From assembly GCA_963971575.1 (NCBI GenBank), contig OZ020611.1:4414882-4478881 (forward strand): 64,000 nucleotides of DNA, read 5' to 3'. Both the position numbers and the translations under genes were made by a program. Source of the stretch: Liopterus haemorrhoidalis. Taxonomy: Eukaryota; Arthropoda; Insecta; Coleoptera; Dytiscidae. Shown here in pieces: positions 1 through 10,882 of the stretch. Below the pieces are notes generated by a model. It made no database searches. It had not been told where the DNA came from and saw only the letters and a list, made by a program, of their open reading frames with translations. The stretch's first letter is position 1. Each line of letters begins with the position of its first letter.

Positions 1-47
1 AATTACATTTTTTTGAAATATTTTTTTTAAATATATTTTGCCTATAT

Positions 48-49
48 GT

Positions 50-80
<31 letters not shown>

Positions 81-81
81 T
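48..81. repeat. (TTTA)n microsatellite
   Basis: About eight TTTA units in otherwise AT-rich DNA. A short (TA)n run follows at about 222-241. Positions 82-449 hold no gene I can support and are probably the 3' region of the LINE on the minus strand. Confidence 0.9.
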
Positions 82-449
82 ACTTCTGGGATGATCAACA
101 GGAACGAGTTCCCAATAAAAGATCATCACTCATAACAAATTAGTACATATGGTTGCATCAGAAATTGTAAATAATGTGTACAAAAAAGTATTTAAGCTAA
201 TTAAACATATTGTAAAAAAAAAATATATATATATATATATAATAATCATAACAAATGCATGAACATACATAATGATGTATAGAAACTTATTTAAGCATAA
301 TTTTGAAAAGCAAAATTTTTGAAAGCAAGATAATAACACTTAACTATTTTTTTTCCTTATTTTTTTTCTATTTAATCGAGGAACATGTAAATCATAAATT
401 TTAGTAATAATTAAATAAATTTCAGTAAGAATTAAATAAACATATTATG

Positions 450-2024
450 TCAACCACCAATATTAGTATTATCCTTAAGATATAATCTGATCTTTTTACA
501 GTATGTTGAGAGGGTGTCATTAAAGATATCAACTGTATCAATATCGTTTACTAAAGAACACATTCTATTAACCGGAGCATTAGCTGCTAGATTATTTTTG
601 GCCGTTGACAGTTGAAACACATATTTAGTACGAGTATTATAATTCGGCACATGTAAGTGTATCAGACTAGAAAAATGATCGTTATCAAAATGATTATTTA
701 CGATTTTGTAAATTTGCTTTGCATCAGATAAGTCTCTTCTCTGCTTCAAACTTAACATATTGAAAAAGACAAGTTTTGAGTTGTAACTTTCTGAAATTAA
801 ATGTGCATTGCCAGTTTTGTAACACAAATGTTTTAAAAACTTTTTTTGTATTCTTTCAATTTTAAGATACCAATTTTGATAAAAAGGATTCCATATACTG
901 GAACAATATTCAAGATGTGATTGTACATATGCAAAATATAAAGATTTTAGAGCAAGAGGATTAGAGAAATACTTAGTACACCTTAAAATGTATCCCAGAT
1001 TACGTAAACTCTTATTTACACAGGATTGTATATGATAATTAAAATTCAGTTTTTCGTCAAAAAATATTCCTAAGTCTTTGACATACTCTACTCTAGTTAA
1101 GTTGTGCTTATCTATATTGTACATGTGTAAAATTTTGTGTTTAGCTCTTGAAAATGTTAGAAATTGGCATTTCTTAAAATTTAAGAACAATTCATTTTCC
1201 AAGCACCATTCTTGTATTCTATCTAAGTCGCCTTGCAATTGTTCGCAATCAGCCACGCAGGATATTTCGTTGAAAATTTTCAAATCATCGGCATAAAATA
1301 AATAGTTTGATTTAATTGAAAAGGATAGATCATTTACAAATATAAGAAATAACGTCGGTCCCAGGTGCGATCCTTGGGGAACACCTGAAGCTGGAGAAAA
1401 TTTAAATGACTTATAACCATTATAAACCACTTGATGATTGCGATTTGTTAGGTATGACTGTAACCACGTTTTTACCTCATCGGTAAAACCGAAAAAGCTC
1501 GTTTTATCAATAAGACGTTTAATGTTTACGCGATCAAACGCTTTTGAAAAATCCGTATAGATAGAATCTACTTGGGAATTTTTTGATAGTATATTAGTTA
1601 GAAACTGTGAGTAGTGCAAAAGATTAGTGAAGGTTGATCTTTTTGGCATAAATCCATGTTGATGCGGAGTTATCGACGCTGTAATATGTTGTAAAATTTT
1701 TTTATTAATAATAGAGTCAAAGATTTTTGCAAAAACTGAAAGTTTTGAGATAGGTCTATAGTTGCATATGTCTGCCTTATCACCGGATTTAAAAATTGGT
1801 GTAATATAAGCTTCTTTAAACATACTAGGATATTTTGATTCTTTTAATGACTTTGAAAACAATAGATATAAAGGATAAGCCAAATTTGTTGCACAATTTT
1901 TCACGAACACAGGATTAATTCCATCTCGACCACTCGATTTTTTTGTATCCAGTTGCAGAATAAGATTAAAAATCTTATTATTATGTTGGTTAAAGAGTTG
2001 TACAAGCGTGCCAGATTTCAACAT
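450..2024 (-). CDS. Reverse transcriptase of a 5'-truncated Jockey/CR1-like LINE
   Basis: The 524-residue open frame carries the RT blocks in order: SGRDGIN (about residue 31), NYRPIS (88), HGFMPKRST (123), DFSKAFDRV (158), SGVPQGS (213) and the catalytic FYADD box (243). A Jockey/CR1-type C-terminal region follows. RT is the enzyme that copies the element's RNA at the target site. The upstream endonuclease domain and ORF1 are absent, so this copy cannot be autonomous. The first 13 or so residues are not LINE sequence. They are read from a family A repeat joined at about 1985, so the apparent start codon is an accident of the junction. The RT itself has no internal stop, which suggests a fairly young insertion. 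The clade is assigned by eye only. Confidence 0.85.
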   Translation of the reverse strand: MLKSGTLVQLFNQHNNKIFNLILQLDTKKSSGRDGINPVFVKNCATNLAYPLYLLFSKSLKESKYPSMFKEAYITPIFKSGDKADICNYRPISKLSVFAKIFDSIINKKILQHITASITPHQHGFMPKRSTFTNLLHYSQFLTNILSKNSQVDSIYTDFSKAFDRVNIKRLIDKTSFFGFTDEVKTWLQSYLTNRNHQVVYNGYKSFKFSPASGVPQGSHLGPTLFLIFVNDLSFSIKSNYLFYADDLKIFNEISCVADCEQLQGDLDRIQEWCLENELFLNFKKCQFLTFSRAKHKILHMYNIDKHNLTRVEYVKDLGIFFDEKLNFNYHIQSCVNKSLRNLGYILRCTKYFSNPLALKSLYFAYVQSHLEYCSSIWNPFYQNWYLKIERIQKKFLKHLCYKTGNAHLISESYNSKLVFFNMLSLKQRRDLSDAKQIYKIVNNHFDNDHFSSLIHLHVPNYNTRTKYVFQLSTAKNNLAANAPVNRMCSLVNDIDTVDIFNDTLSTYCKKIRLYLKDNTNIGG

Positions 2025-2196
2025 GTTCTATGTTCAGCCGTGTGGCTACAATTTCTACCGAACAGACAGATAGACAGAGTTAGTTAATTAAAATTTCTGG
2101 CGCACAGCAGCGATGACTATTTGCGCTAGACAGACAGACACTTGAGGGACATTATAAGAGTTTTTTATGGTCATATCTACAAAACTCTTAAAAATG
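1985..2196 (+). repeat. Family A repeat, right-end fragment (copy A1)
   Basis: It matches the right end of the complete family A copies: a segment containing AAGAGTTGTACAAGCGTGCC, then GTGTGGCTACAATTTC, a short decayed CAGA tract, and the terminal block TCATATCTACAAAACTC. Its left part is missing and it abuts the LINE at about 1985. Here the CAGA tract is only a few units long and is followed by extra sequence. Confidence 0.8.
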
Positions 2197-2774
2197 TTTT
2201 ATGGGGGGAATAAGCAAAATACATAATATTGTGAAATATAAAAATATCTACCGAGATAAAGTGTTGTTATTTTTCCTCCACTAATATCCGTCTATAAAAA
2301 ATTCTAAGTTGAAGTCTTGTTTCCGCAGGTCGTTGGTTATGTGCGTCAAGTGGCAATTCATATTCATAATATATAACTGGGAAGTTTTCCAAGAACTGGC
2401 TCGGTCCAGACTCACTCGCAGCCCTCTGCTTACCAAAGCAATTCATTATCATGTTGTGATCCAAGTTGGGCAACTCGTAACCCGCTGGTCAGACTCGGGA
2501 TTAGAATACAAATTTTCGGCCATCTTCAACACCAAATGTGTTACAGTAAGTCCGTAAAGTGTTAGCAAACAATTTTGTTAAGTTAAGTTATAAACGCAGT
2601 TATCAGTTATATTTAACATATCCTCAATAGCAAATTATGGCAACACTTTTGTGATAGTTTATACTTTCAAATACTTGGGCAACATAATAAATCATGTGAA
2701 TCTATTACAGCAGGAAATTATAAACTGTTATTCATATTATTAATTTTGTATAGACATAAGATGTGTACACTTAA
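2197..2774. other. No gene recognised
   Basis: Two overlapping open frames, about 70 codons on minus and 80 on plus, cover 2267-2557. Neither resembles a family I know and neither has supporting context. The rest is AT-rich unassigned DNA. Confidence 0.5.
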
Positions 2775-2778
2775 TTTA

Positions 2779-3375
2779 TACGAGGGATGTTTCCTAAATT
2801 CCAGGAATTGTGCTATAATTAAATTACGCAGAACTTATAGGCAATGTTATTGGTGCCAGACAAGTCTTGACATGTTTATGCAACTATCTAGTGCAATATT
2901 GTTCAGTCTGATTTAGGTGTTCGACTGATATAGACGCGTTTTCATAGCACTGTTTTTGTAACCATGGAAGACGCAGCAAAATCTCAAAGAGCATTAATTT
3001 TCTTTTTGAGGAAAGAAGGTATGAAAACATCAGAAATTATTCAGCGTCTGCAAGGAGTATTTGGTGAGTCTGCAGAATCCAGAAGTACTGTTTATCGGTG
3101 GATCGATCGTTTTAAAACTGGTAGAACATCACTAGAAGACAATCCACGCAGTGGGCGCCCAAGCACGTCGGTAAATGAAAGAAACATTACTGCCGTCGAA
3201 GACCTACTGAAAGAGGACAGGCGAATGACTATTCGTCAAATTAGTGTGCGCCTAGGGATAGGTACATGACATCTTGCATGATTGTTTGGGCGTTAGCAAG
3301 GTTTTGCCGCGCTGGGTGACAAGGCTGTTGGAATAGGTGGATTGAGGAGACACCGAAAAAGTTCTTTGAGGACGG
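2779..3375 (+). pseudogene. Mariner-type transposase, N-terminal relic
   Basis: The frame 2964-3269 encodes about 101 residues of the mariner DNA-binding half. It has the HTH segment with KTSEIIQRLQGVFGESAESR, the RWIDRFKTGRTSLEDNPRSG linker and the second helical block MTIRQISVRLGIGT. After a frameshift at about 3265 the expected continuation is readable (HDILHDCLGVSKVLPRWVTR), then stops. The DDD catalytic domain is absent. A mariner-like end, CGAGGGATGTTTCC, lies at about 2780, so the left end may be preserved while the right end is lost. The subfamily cannot be assigned from this portion. Confidence 0.8.
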
Positions 3376-3466
3376 CTTTAAAAAAATAGTTTATAATTTA
3401 TACTTTGTTTATATAATATATAAACAAAGATCTGCTTCCAGGTGATTAGCCTCTTATTTGCTAGAC

Positions 3467-3494
3467 GTGTAACACAGATTTGTCTGTGTTACAC
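3467..3494. repeat. Perfect small hairpin, 12-bp arms
   Basis: GTGTAACACAGA is followed by a 4-nt loop and its exact reverse complement. A second AT-rich palindrome lies at about 3405-3430. Neither has the T-tract of a terminator, and no promoter is near. Confidence 0.8.
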
Positions 3495-4328
3495 ATTTTA
3501 ACTCGTAACCAGTGTGTACAGTTTGAGGATGTCAGGGAGAGGTTAGAGACAAGGTTCTCATGGACAGGCTGATAGTCTTCCTGAGAGAATTGAACTAACT
3601 GTTTTATGTGTTAAGTCTTGTACCTTATTTTAATGTGATTTATTATTTTTTGTGATATCCGATGGTGATTAGGCCCTTTACAGCTCGTTACCACCCCGTA
3701 TGTACTCAATTTTTATCCTATTTATTATGCTTTTCCGAGCAAGGTTTATTTTACTTAGTAAGTGTATAAGATTATATTTATTTACTTATTGTTTCATTTA
3801 CTATTTTTAATATAAACTCTAGGCATTTAGATGAACTGTGTTGGGAGCAAATAGCCATTGATGCTGAGCGCCAAAAATTAAACTAACTAACTATACTGTT
3901 ACTCGTGAGTCATAATGCTGTTGCTCCTTTTTAACAAAATAACATTTCTAAAGGAATACAAAGTAATTTATAAATAAAAAAAATCGTATATGTTGATGTG
4001 TTGTTGCGTACTTAAATAAATTGCAATGATCCTTAAAAAGAAAAACCGTTTAGTAGAGAATGTTTTTCCTACTTTTAATTGCTCGCTGTTGTAATTTCCA
4101 TTGCAATGCACTTTTAAAAGAACGGCTTCCATTATGCTTGTGCTTATGGCCATATGTAAAAGGTTTAAAAAACTACTTATTACCAACTTTTACATTCTAC
4201 CACGAAAATGATATCTACCACAGGTCTGGACTGGAATTATTTCGGGACATTTCATGGACACACGTTTTGCAATATTAGTTTCAAAAAAACATTTTTTTGA
4301 CAATTTATATCTGCATCTATATATTACA
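3495..4328. other. No gene recognised
   Basis: AT-rich sequence. The short open frames near 3968-4278 overlap on both strands and match nothing I know. Confidence 0.5.
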
Positions 4329-4400
4329 CCGGTCAACAGGAATTTTGAGTCTGGGTTCTGCATATCTGATTTTTATTTCTTCCACATTATTAATTAAATG
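4328..4400. mobile_element. Possible solo end related to family C
   Basis: CACCGGTCAACA, preceded by TTA, resembles the left terminus of the family C element at 9944 (CACTGGTCAACA, also preceded by TTA). The following 40 bp resemble it loosely. No coding remnant or partner end was found here, so this is a weak call. Confidence 0.3.
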
Positions 4401-4509
4401 AAAAATAGTTTTACCCGAAAAAGTTTGCTTTTGTAGCTATCAGAATGAAATTACGGATTTTAAGAAAATTTCCCTTTTTTTCAGACCTTTATTGTATGTA
4501 AAAATAATA

Positions 4510-4828
4510 CACTCATACCTCGCTATACGGCCGCTCTTTATACGGCTTTTCGCTATAACGGCCTTCTTTAATTATGGCACTTTTTCGATATACGGCCCAA
4601 AATGTTTCGTTAAACGGCCAAAAAAATAATAAATGTGAAAAAAATATGGCCAGAAAGAATAAAAACTAATGATCCTTAAGTTGATTCTATTTCTGAACTT
4701 CGACAAACCATATTGAACCTAGCAAATGATCTTGGTTTTGAGAATTCGGAATTGATTCGTTATACGGCTTTTCGCTTTGCGGCCAACTTTTCCGGAACGT
4801 ATCTAGGCCGTAAAGCGAGGTTTGAGTG
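4510..4828. mobile_element. Pogo/Tigger-like MITE with TA duplication
   Basis: The 319-bp element starts CACTCATACCTCGCTATACG and ends with the near-exact inverse (CGTAAAGCGAGG then TTTGAGTG). It is flanked by TA at 4508-4509 and 4829-4830. Repeated TACGGC/AACGGCC words near the ends are typical of pogo-type subterminal repeats. There is no transposase, so it would have depended on one supplied in trans. Confidence 0.75.
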
Positions 4829-4972
4829 TACAAACTTTTGTTATGAATTTGGATCAGTTTTATTTACAAGAAAACCAATCCAAACAAACAACTACTGTAA
4901 CAGAATATATAAAAAAGTTTAGAAATAAATTTCCATCTCTTCCTTTGGCTCATTCCGTAATGCTCAAAGAAT

Positions 4973-5758
4973 TTAAAGTATGATGAGTATACCTGGCCAG
5001 TGATAGGGGATTTTAAGATGGTTGGATTTCTGATGGGATGCATTCCCATCAGAAATCCAACAATTTTTCCACGATAATTTTGAGTCTATTGTACGGCCTA
5101 AAAAACGGATCTCTTCATCAGATTCATAGGTAATGCTTGCATGAAACTGAAAGTTTTTAATATTTTCTAAGTTTAATTTAAGATAATTATTGCTAAACCA
5201 ATTTTCTGCTTGTGCCAGTTCTGATTGGGAGACTGATACTGCTGTATTTGTATTAAAGTTGGCATTTAAAATGGTAGTGTCATCTACAGAATATTTTAAT
5301 ACATCGGGGAGGTCATTTATGTAAATTAGAAAAAGAAATGGTCCTAAAATTGAGCCTTGAGGAACTCTGGATATTATTCCAAGAAAATTAGAGCGTTTTT
5401 TATTACCTTTAACTAGTTGCCTTATATTCTGAAGATAAGAATTAAAACATTTGAGAGCTGTTCCTCTGATCCCGTAATTCTCTATTTTTTTTATTAATAT
5501 GTCGTGGTTAACAATATCAAACGCCTTACTAAGATCGCAGAACGTGGCACTAACATACTTTCTTTCCTCAAAATTTTTTAGAATAAAATTAACAAGGTCA
5601 ATTCCTGCGAGAGTGGTGGATTTTTTTGGTCTGAAACCGAACTGAAAATCTGTAAATAAATTGTTTTTATTGAAATAAGCCAGAAGCCTTGATTTAATAA
5701 TTTTCTCAAATTTTTTTGATAATTTATTATTATCCGTTATATTAGATCCGTTAATCAC
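4973..5758 (-). pseudogene. LINE reverse transcriptase fragment with damaged catalytic box
   Basis: The central RT blocks are clear: FQFGFRPKKSTTLAGIDLVN, CDLSKAFDIVNHD and PQGSILGPFLFLIYINDLP. They are of Jockey/CR1 type. The catalytic segment reads YSVDDTT in place of the usual F/YADDT. A few codons before it appear deleted, so the enzyme would be inactive. The LINE match begins at about 5700, after 5' truncation, and stops at about 5061 in the SKLSWKN block. There a perfect 18-bp inverted repeat replaces the expected continuation. Residues encoded at 4973-5060 are not LINE-like. Confidence 0.8.
5021..5061. repeat. Perfect snap-back inverted repeat, 18-bp arms
   Basis: GTTGGATTTCTGATGGGA, a 5-nt loop and the exact reverse complement sit at the end of LINE homology. 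The arms are perfect and the loop is tiny, which suggests templated inverted duplication at the break. Confidence 0.85.
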
Positions 5759-5761
5759 AAA

Positions 5762-6355
5762 CCGATTAAAGAATTGTTTTCGAAATTTGTCGGTCTGTAT
5801 GATCAGTTCGACCCTGCTGTATATACTCAGTGTGTTTTTAAATTAAAATGAATATATATGTTTATGAATATGAGTTGAAATATGCACATTAGTGTAATGG
5901 CCAATAAAGTCTGATTTGAACGTATTGTTATGGCATATTATAACAACTGTGTTTGATAGTGCTACACCATAAATTCATAGAACGTGATTTGTAACGTACT
6001 TAATTCCATTTAAGAATATTCGATTGCAGTAGTTTCAAATATATCAATTGGACACCTGGAGGACACATTTTGAAAGTAACTCAATTTTACAAGCGTTTTT
6101 AATTTGAACTGCATTTTGAATTAATATTATTTGCATTATATAGAGTGGTTGAGGTTGTATATCCCAATACACAATATTTTTATTCCTGAAGAGTAAGAGC
6201 TTTTTTCATTGGTAATGAAAAATATTGAATTTGAGATTATAATTTCCCGATATTTGCAGCTGAACCTATGACAGTTTTGATGATTTTGTGTTCGGCAGCA
6301 TTTTTGCTAGTGCAATATCTTCACATTCAGTTGAGTAATTAGGCTGATAACTAAA
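5762..6355. other. No gene recognised
   Basis: Unassigned AT-rich DNA between the LINE fragment and the DD41D element. Confidence 0.5.
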
Positions 6356-6495
6356 TACAGTGAATTTATTTTTTAATGCAACATGTACTATGGATACAGT
6401 TTTTGACAGCAATATAAATCGTGTTCATTTTCATTTACAACATAGACAATTAGTGTGTATACTTTTGCTCATTGCTGATTTAAAAATTAATCCAC

Positions 6496-7548
6496 ATGTA
6501 TGCAGATGAAGAAAAAATAATGATGGTAACTTGGTATAACTCCCAAATGAGTTTAAGAGAAGTTTCTGCTGTATTTAGTGCAACTTATCCAGATCGGCCA
6601 ATACCAAATTCCTTTACAATTTCAAGACTAGTTAATAAATTTCATCGCGAAGGATGTCTTAAGTCAAAACATAATAAAAAAAGAACAACATCCCACGTGC
6701 TTACTGAAGAGAAGCACTTGGAAATATTATTACAAGTGGAAGAAAACAATCAAAATACTTTAAGATTAATTGCACAAATCGCTGGTGTCAGTATTGGATC
6801 TGTTTGTAACTTCTTAAAAAAAGAAGTTTCGATCATTAAAATTTCAAAATCATCCAGAATTGTTAGAAAGGGACGCAACAGTACGTATGGATTTTTGTTT
6901 TGAAATATTTGAAAAAATTAATTCCGACCCAACAATGCTTCAAACAATTTATTTACTGACGAAGTAACGTTTACTCTAAATGGTGAAGTGTACAGATGAA
7001 ATTTTAGGTACTGGAGTCGAGAAAATTTATATTTGTTTAATTCCTCCCGAACTCAAAGGCCGCAAAAATTAAATGTTTGGGCAGGGATAATGGAACCAAT
7101 ATTATACGACCTTTTTTTATTTACGGTAACCTTAATGCCGCAAAATATCTAGTCCTTTTGCAAAACCAAATATTACCTGCGTTGCGAAACCTGAATATTA
7201 ATGGACAAGTATGGTTTCAACATGATGGCCCACAAGTCCATTATTCTAGAATAGTTAAAGAATATTTACATAGAACTTTCCCAAATAGCTGGATTGGAAG
7301 AGGAGGGTCGATGAATTGGCCAGCGAGATCTCCGGATTTGGCACCCAATGATTTTTTTTTATTGGGGATATTTAAAGGCCAAAGTATATAATGGAGAACT
7401 TAAGGATGTTGCTGAACTGCAATACAAAATTGTTCCAGCATCCAACAATATACCTCAAGAGCAATTGCTGAATGTTTTGAATCATTTTTATGATCGCTTA
7501 ACATTTTGTATGCAAGTAAACGGAGAAACTTTTGAACATTTATTATAA
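6496..7548 (+). pseudogene. DD41D transposase with DUF4817-like N-terminal HTH, frameshifted
   Basis: The protein is recoverable in three pieces. 6496-6903 gives the N-terminal HTH region (MYADEEKIMMVTWYNSQMSL, then SRLVNKFHREGC) and a second HTH-like block (LRLIAQIAGVSIGSVCNFLK). 7077-7391 gives the catalytic core, with FQHDG and WPARSPDLAPND. 7348-7548 gives the C-terminus in another frame. In the core, 41 residues separate the second and third Asp, which is the DD41D spacing. A damaged stretch at about 6904-7076 and a frameshift near 7360 in a T run break the gene. The enzyme family cuts and pastes its own element at TA sites. The start chosen is the first Met, about 138 bp inside the TIR. 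Confidence 0.85.
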
Positions 7549-7556
7549 TTTTTTAT

Positions 7557-7559
7557 TAG

Positions 7560-7646
<87 letters not shown>

Positions 7647-7651
7647 TGTAT

Positions 7652-7710
<59 letters not shown>

Positions 7711-7722
7711 TTTTCTTATTTA
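7557..7722. repeat. (TTTA)n microsatellite inside DD41D element
   Basis: About 40 TTTA units with one or two interruptions lie between the transposase stop and the right TIR. The open frame across this tract is a low-complexity artefact. Confidence 0.95.
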
Positions 7723-7873
7723 TTTTATTTGTATTTTCAATAAAATAATTTGATTTTGCTAGTAAATAGGGGTTTTTCTACGTTGAAAATGAAAACACGA
7801 TTATATTGCTGTCAAAAACTATATCCATGGTAATGACATAGAACATTTTGCATTAAAAAATAAATTCACTGTA

Positions 7874-9226
7874 TAATAGTCTATATTTAGAAAACAATTG
7901 ACTATCAAGTACGAAAGATACTCGATTAGTGTGGAAAATTTAAATGGAACACACCATATATTTTTACACAATTTAGGTATACAACCATGCCACAATTCTC
8001 AAATAATAAATAAATGTATATGTAATAATTAAACATAATAGACACATGCATTTCAGTATAAGGATTTCTTAGTTATACCAAAAATTATTTAAAAATAAGC
8101 TAATGCAATTTAGAACGAAAATTTGATAGCTATTATTGTGCTGAATGAATTTTTCACACTATCCATCATTTTATTGATCAGCAATGAAACAAATCAAACC
8201 TGTCATAAAATTGATTACAATTTTATATGAGCACTTAATATTTGATGGATAAGTCTGAACTGTTTGTTCACCGATGATTTAAATTTTATAGCTAAGATAT
8301 GTGTAAGTAAAGACATATGACCTTAGAATTAGAAAATAATAAAATTTATTGAGTTATGGCCATAAAAATATCAGCAGTATCCAGTCATATAACTATAAAT
8401 TTATGTTAACCCAACAATGAACTCTAGGTGAGTAATGGCTACTTCACGGAATCACCTTGAACTCAATGTCCGCTTCATAGAGGACACGGTGTGGGTGACA
8501 AACCTTCGTGTTGGAAAAATATTTTCTTTATGGAAATGATTGAAATGAAAAAATTGTAACTGCTGTGTCCGGCAGTGGAAAGGCTTCACAAAGGATCGAG
8601 ATGGATGAGGATTAGCTAGTAGAGATTCTATCGAGAATTGGTATACAAAGTACCATGAAAAACTTTCCGGTTTAGTAAAGATTTAGTTTGAAAAGTTGAA
8701 TTGTGTATAACGTGTCTTAAAATGAAGGCCTAACAATATTATTAGGATTACATAAGAACTAAATTGTAAAATTTTCTGTTTCTATTTTTATTTTTTCGTT
8801 CCCATACCTCGTTCTAGATGTTTCAAGTGATTATAACAATATCCATCAAAAATCAATTTCTTTCTGTCTGTTTATCTACAAAAAACCAGCAGGATATATT
8901 GGCGTAATTTGGTATGATGACGAAACAAAACCGGGATACAAATATAGGCAATATAAATTCACAAAAATTTTATTCTAAAAAAGTGTTTTGTGGGGCAGTA
9001 ACTAGAAAAATACATTTACAATGTAAAAAAAAAAATTTTTGATCCCCTTTGCAGTTATTTTCTGGATATGCGAATGAATTAGTATAGGGATTTGCAGCTA
9101 AGCACCCTCCCATCTGGTGAGCGTTTCATGAACTTGTGTACATCAGATAACATTTCGTTTTGTGTACTGGTTTTGTATGAAGTTTGTTTTTAAAGTTTTA
9201 TTATAATCATTGAAAAATGTATAATA
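7874..9226. other. No gene recognised
   Basis: AT-rich unassigned DNA with a slightly more GC-balanced stretch at about 8430-8620. That stretch has no coding frame I recognise. Confidence 0.5.
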
Positions 9227-9488
9227 CATATTGTTGTGTGCCTATGTGCAATTCATTGAAAAGAAGAAACCCGGAAATATCGTTTCATTTGTTTCCACTA
9301 ATATCAGACACCGTACGGTTCGAAACAAAATTGGGAAAGCAAGAGGTTAGGAATCGACGCGATGTTTAGATAAACAATTTAAAAATTGGAAAAAAGTGAG
9401 CCCTTATATCAAAGTTTGCTCATTACATTTTAATGATAGTGACTACAAAAAATATTTTCAATTTTGTATTTATTATCGCATATCTTGA
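9227..9488 (+). pseudogene. THAP zinc-finger domain relic
   Basis: The ATG at 9227 begins MYNTYCCVPMCNSLKRRNPE, giving the Cys pair of a THAP C2CH finger. ISFHLFP follows, and after a one-step frame change near 9357 come WKKVSPYIKVCSLHFNDSDY. Together these give C-x(2-4)-C, then C-x2-H (CSLH), and the conserved HF and DY of THAP domains. THAP domains bind DNA and occur in P-element/THAP9-type transposases and in host proteins. Only the N-terminal domain is visible before a stop, and no transposase core follows, so this is a relic, most likely of a P-type transposon. Confidence 0.75.
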
Positions 9489-9940
9489 AAATTCCTGTTA
9501 TTGTGTGTGGGTTTCTAATGCACAAGTTTGTAGGCATAATGCATAAATCTTTATGAACTCTGTTTTTTTCAGTGACTCCACACAATATTATATGCCCAGC
9601 ATTGTACATTTCTACCCCTTGGTAAACAACACGGGAATTATTATTTCCCCCAATATAGTTAAAATAATCGACAATGGAAAACCGCCATAACTTAAAACCA
9701 GATCACAAAATGTAGTATTTTAGATGTTTACAAGTAATGTCAGTTCACAAAATCAGAAAATCCCAAACAATTATTTATTTTTTGTCGTTTTTTGATACAC
9801 TTTTCGCTATTATTTACTAGTAAATGTCACGTGGTATCTGATTTAGAATGGTTTCAAAAAAATCCGCGTGGCGCTACGATTTTAAAATTTTTCCCCTATA
9901 GTAGTAAATAAATTAATATTATTCGCACTAATTGCGCGAA
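9489..9940. other. No gene recognised
   Basis: Unassigned AT-rich DNA between the THAP relic and the family C element. Confidence 0.5.
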
Positions 9941-10266
9941 TTACACTGGTCAACACAATTTTTGGTGACTTACATCTAAGACTTGTTTCTTACTAATTTG
10001 GTGCTGCTGAACTCAAATATCACATCAGTTTTTGCGTATCACATCAGATTTTCGCTCTACAACAAATACATATTTTCGGCCAAATAATACTTCTATCGTT
10101 TAATTTTAGACGTCGATACTGTAATTGGTACAAATTTGGCAAACATAAAGGACTAAATAATTAGAAAATATTCTTAAAATTTTATTTATAGTGAAAGAAA
10201 GAAAATGAGAACAGTTTTAATTACATTTTAATGCATTGGAGTGTTAAAATAAAAATACAAAATAAT

Positions 10267-10882
10267 TTAAGGATTAAATGGTCGTTTGTAAGATCTTCTG
10301 GAGTGCACCATTCCCGATAAGTTTCTTTTAATACTCCAACAGTAGTCAGCCATCATGTGAGTATCTCACCTTCCTTGATAACGTCTCACCATCTCTTTTA
10401 AATCCTGATGGAAACGTTCAGGGTGAACGTTTCCATCAGGATTCGCTGATATCTCCAAGATCACTAATCTCTTCAAGATTGACAGGAAATTTGTCAAGAT
10501 GACTGTTTAAAAAATGAAGTTTCACGCTCATGTTGCACCCCAGATGATGATAATTTTCAATCAAATTTTCAACGACCTCCACATAGTTTTAGGCTTTTTT
10601 ATTCCCAAAATTTTTGATGAGCGCCACGAAAGACCATGCATTCTTCTCCATATCATCCATATGTACAGTGAAATGTGGATCATTCACTAATTTTCTAATT
10701 TGTGGTCCGTTAAAAATGCCAGCTTTTAGCTTCTCATTACTGAGACTTTGAAATGTTTCAGATATATATTTGAAACAGTCACCATCTTTGTTCAACGTCT
10801 TTACAAACTGCTTCATTAGACCCAGTTTAATATGAAGAGGGGGGAAAATAATTTTTGTTCGTTCCACCAAAGGTTCCTGCAT
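10267..10882 (-). pseudogene. Family C protein, C-terminal part, frameshifted
   Basis: Recognisable blocks are FPPLHIKLGLMKQFVKTLNK, LKAGIFNGPQIRKLVNDPHF and ALIKNFGNKKA. After a frame change come the equivalents of ENYVEVVENL, GCNMSVKLHF, RFHQDLKEM, RYQGR, DTHMMADYCWSIKR and the C-terminus SYKRPFNP. The same blocks occur in the copies at 15.06 kb and 29.5 kb. I recall this motif set as a widespread multi-copy protein of unknown function in invertebrate genomes; no domain name or activity is known to me. A 20-bp snap-back inversion at 10401-10443 replaces the start of the SDEQGERFHQ motif. Confidence 0.75.
10401..10443. repeat. Perfect snap-back inverted repeat, 20-bp arms
   Basis: AATCCTGATGGAAACGTTCA, a GGG loop and the exact reverse complement lie in the family C coding region. 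The intact paralogue at 29650-29700 has one arm only, so the second arm is a templated inverted copy that destroyed a conserved motif. Confidence 0.9.

Larger units (their letters stand above)
6358..7871 (+). mobile_element. DD41D Tc1/mariner-type element, copy 1
   Basis: The 1514-bp element is bounded by TA (6356-6357 and 7872-7873). Its TIRs begin CAGTGAATTTATTTTTTAAT, and similarity continues for about 80 bp through GTTTTTGACAGCAATATAA. It holds one transposase gene reading rightward and a (TTTA)n tract between the stop codon and the right TIR. Both ends are complete, so only the transposase mutations prevent autonomy. A second copy of the family is at 17519-19518. Confidence 0.9.

Noticed and set aside
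2267..2557. Possible host exon (overlapping open frames)
   Set aside because: No recognised motif, no splice context, frames open on both strands.
7532..7753. 73-codon YLFI-repeat frame
   Set aside because: Translation of (TTTA)n.
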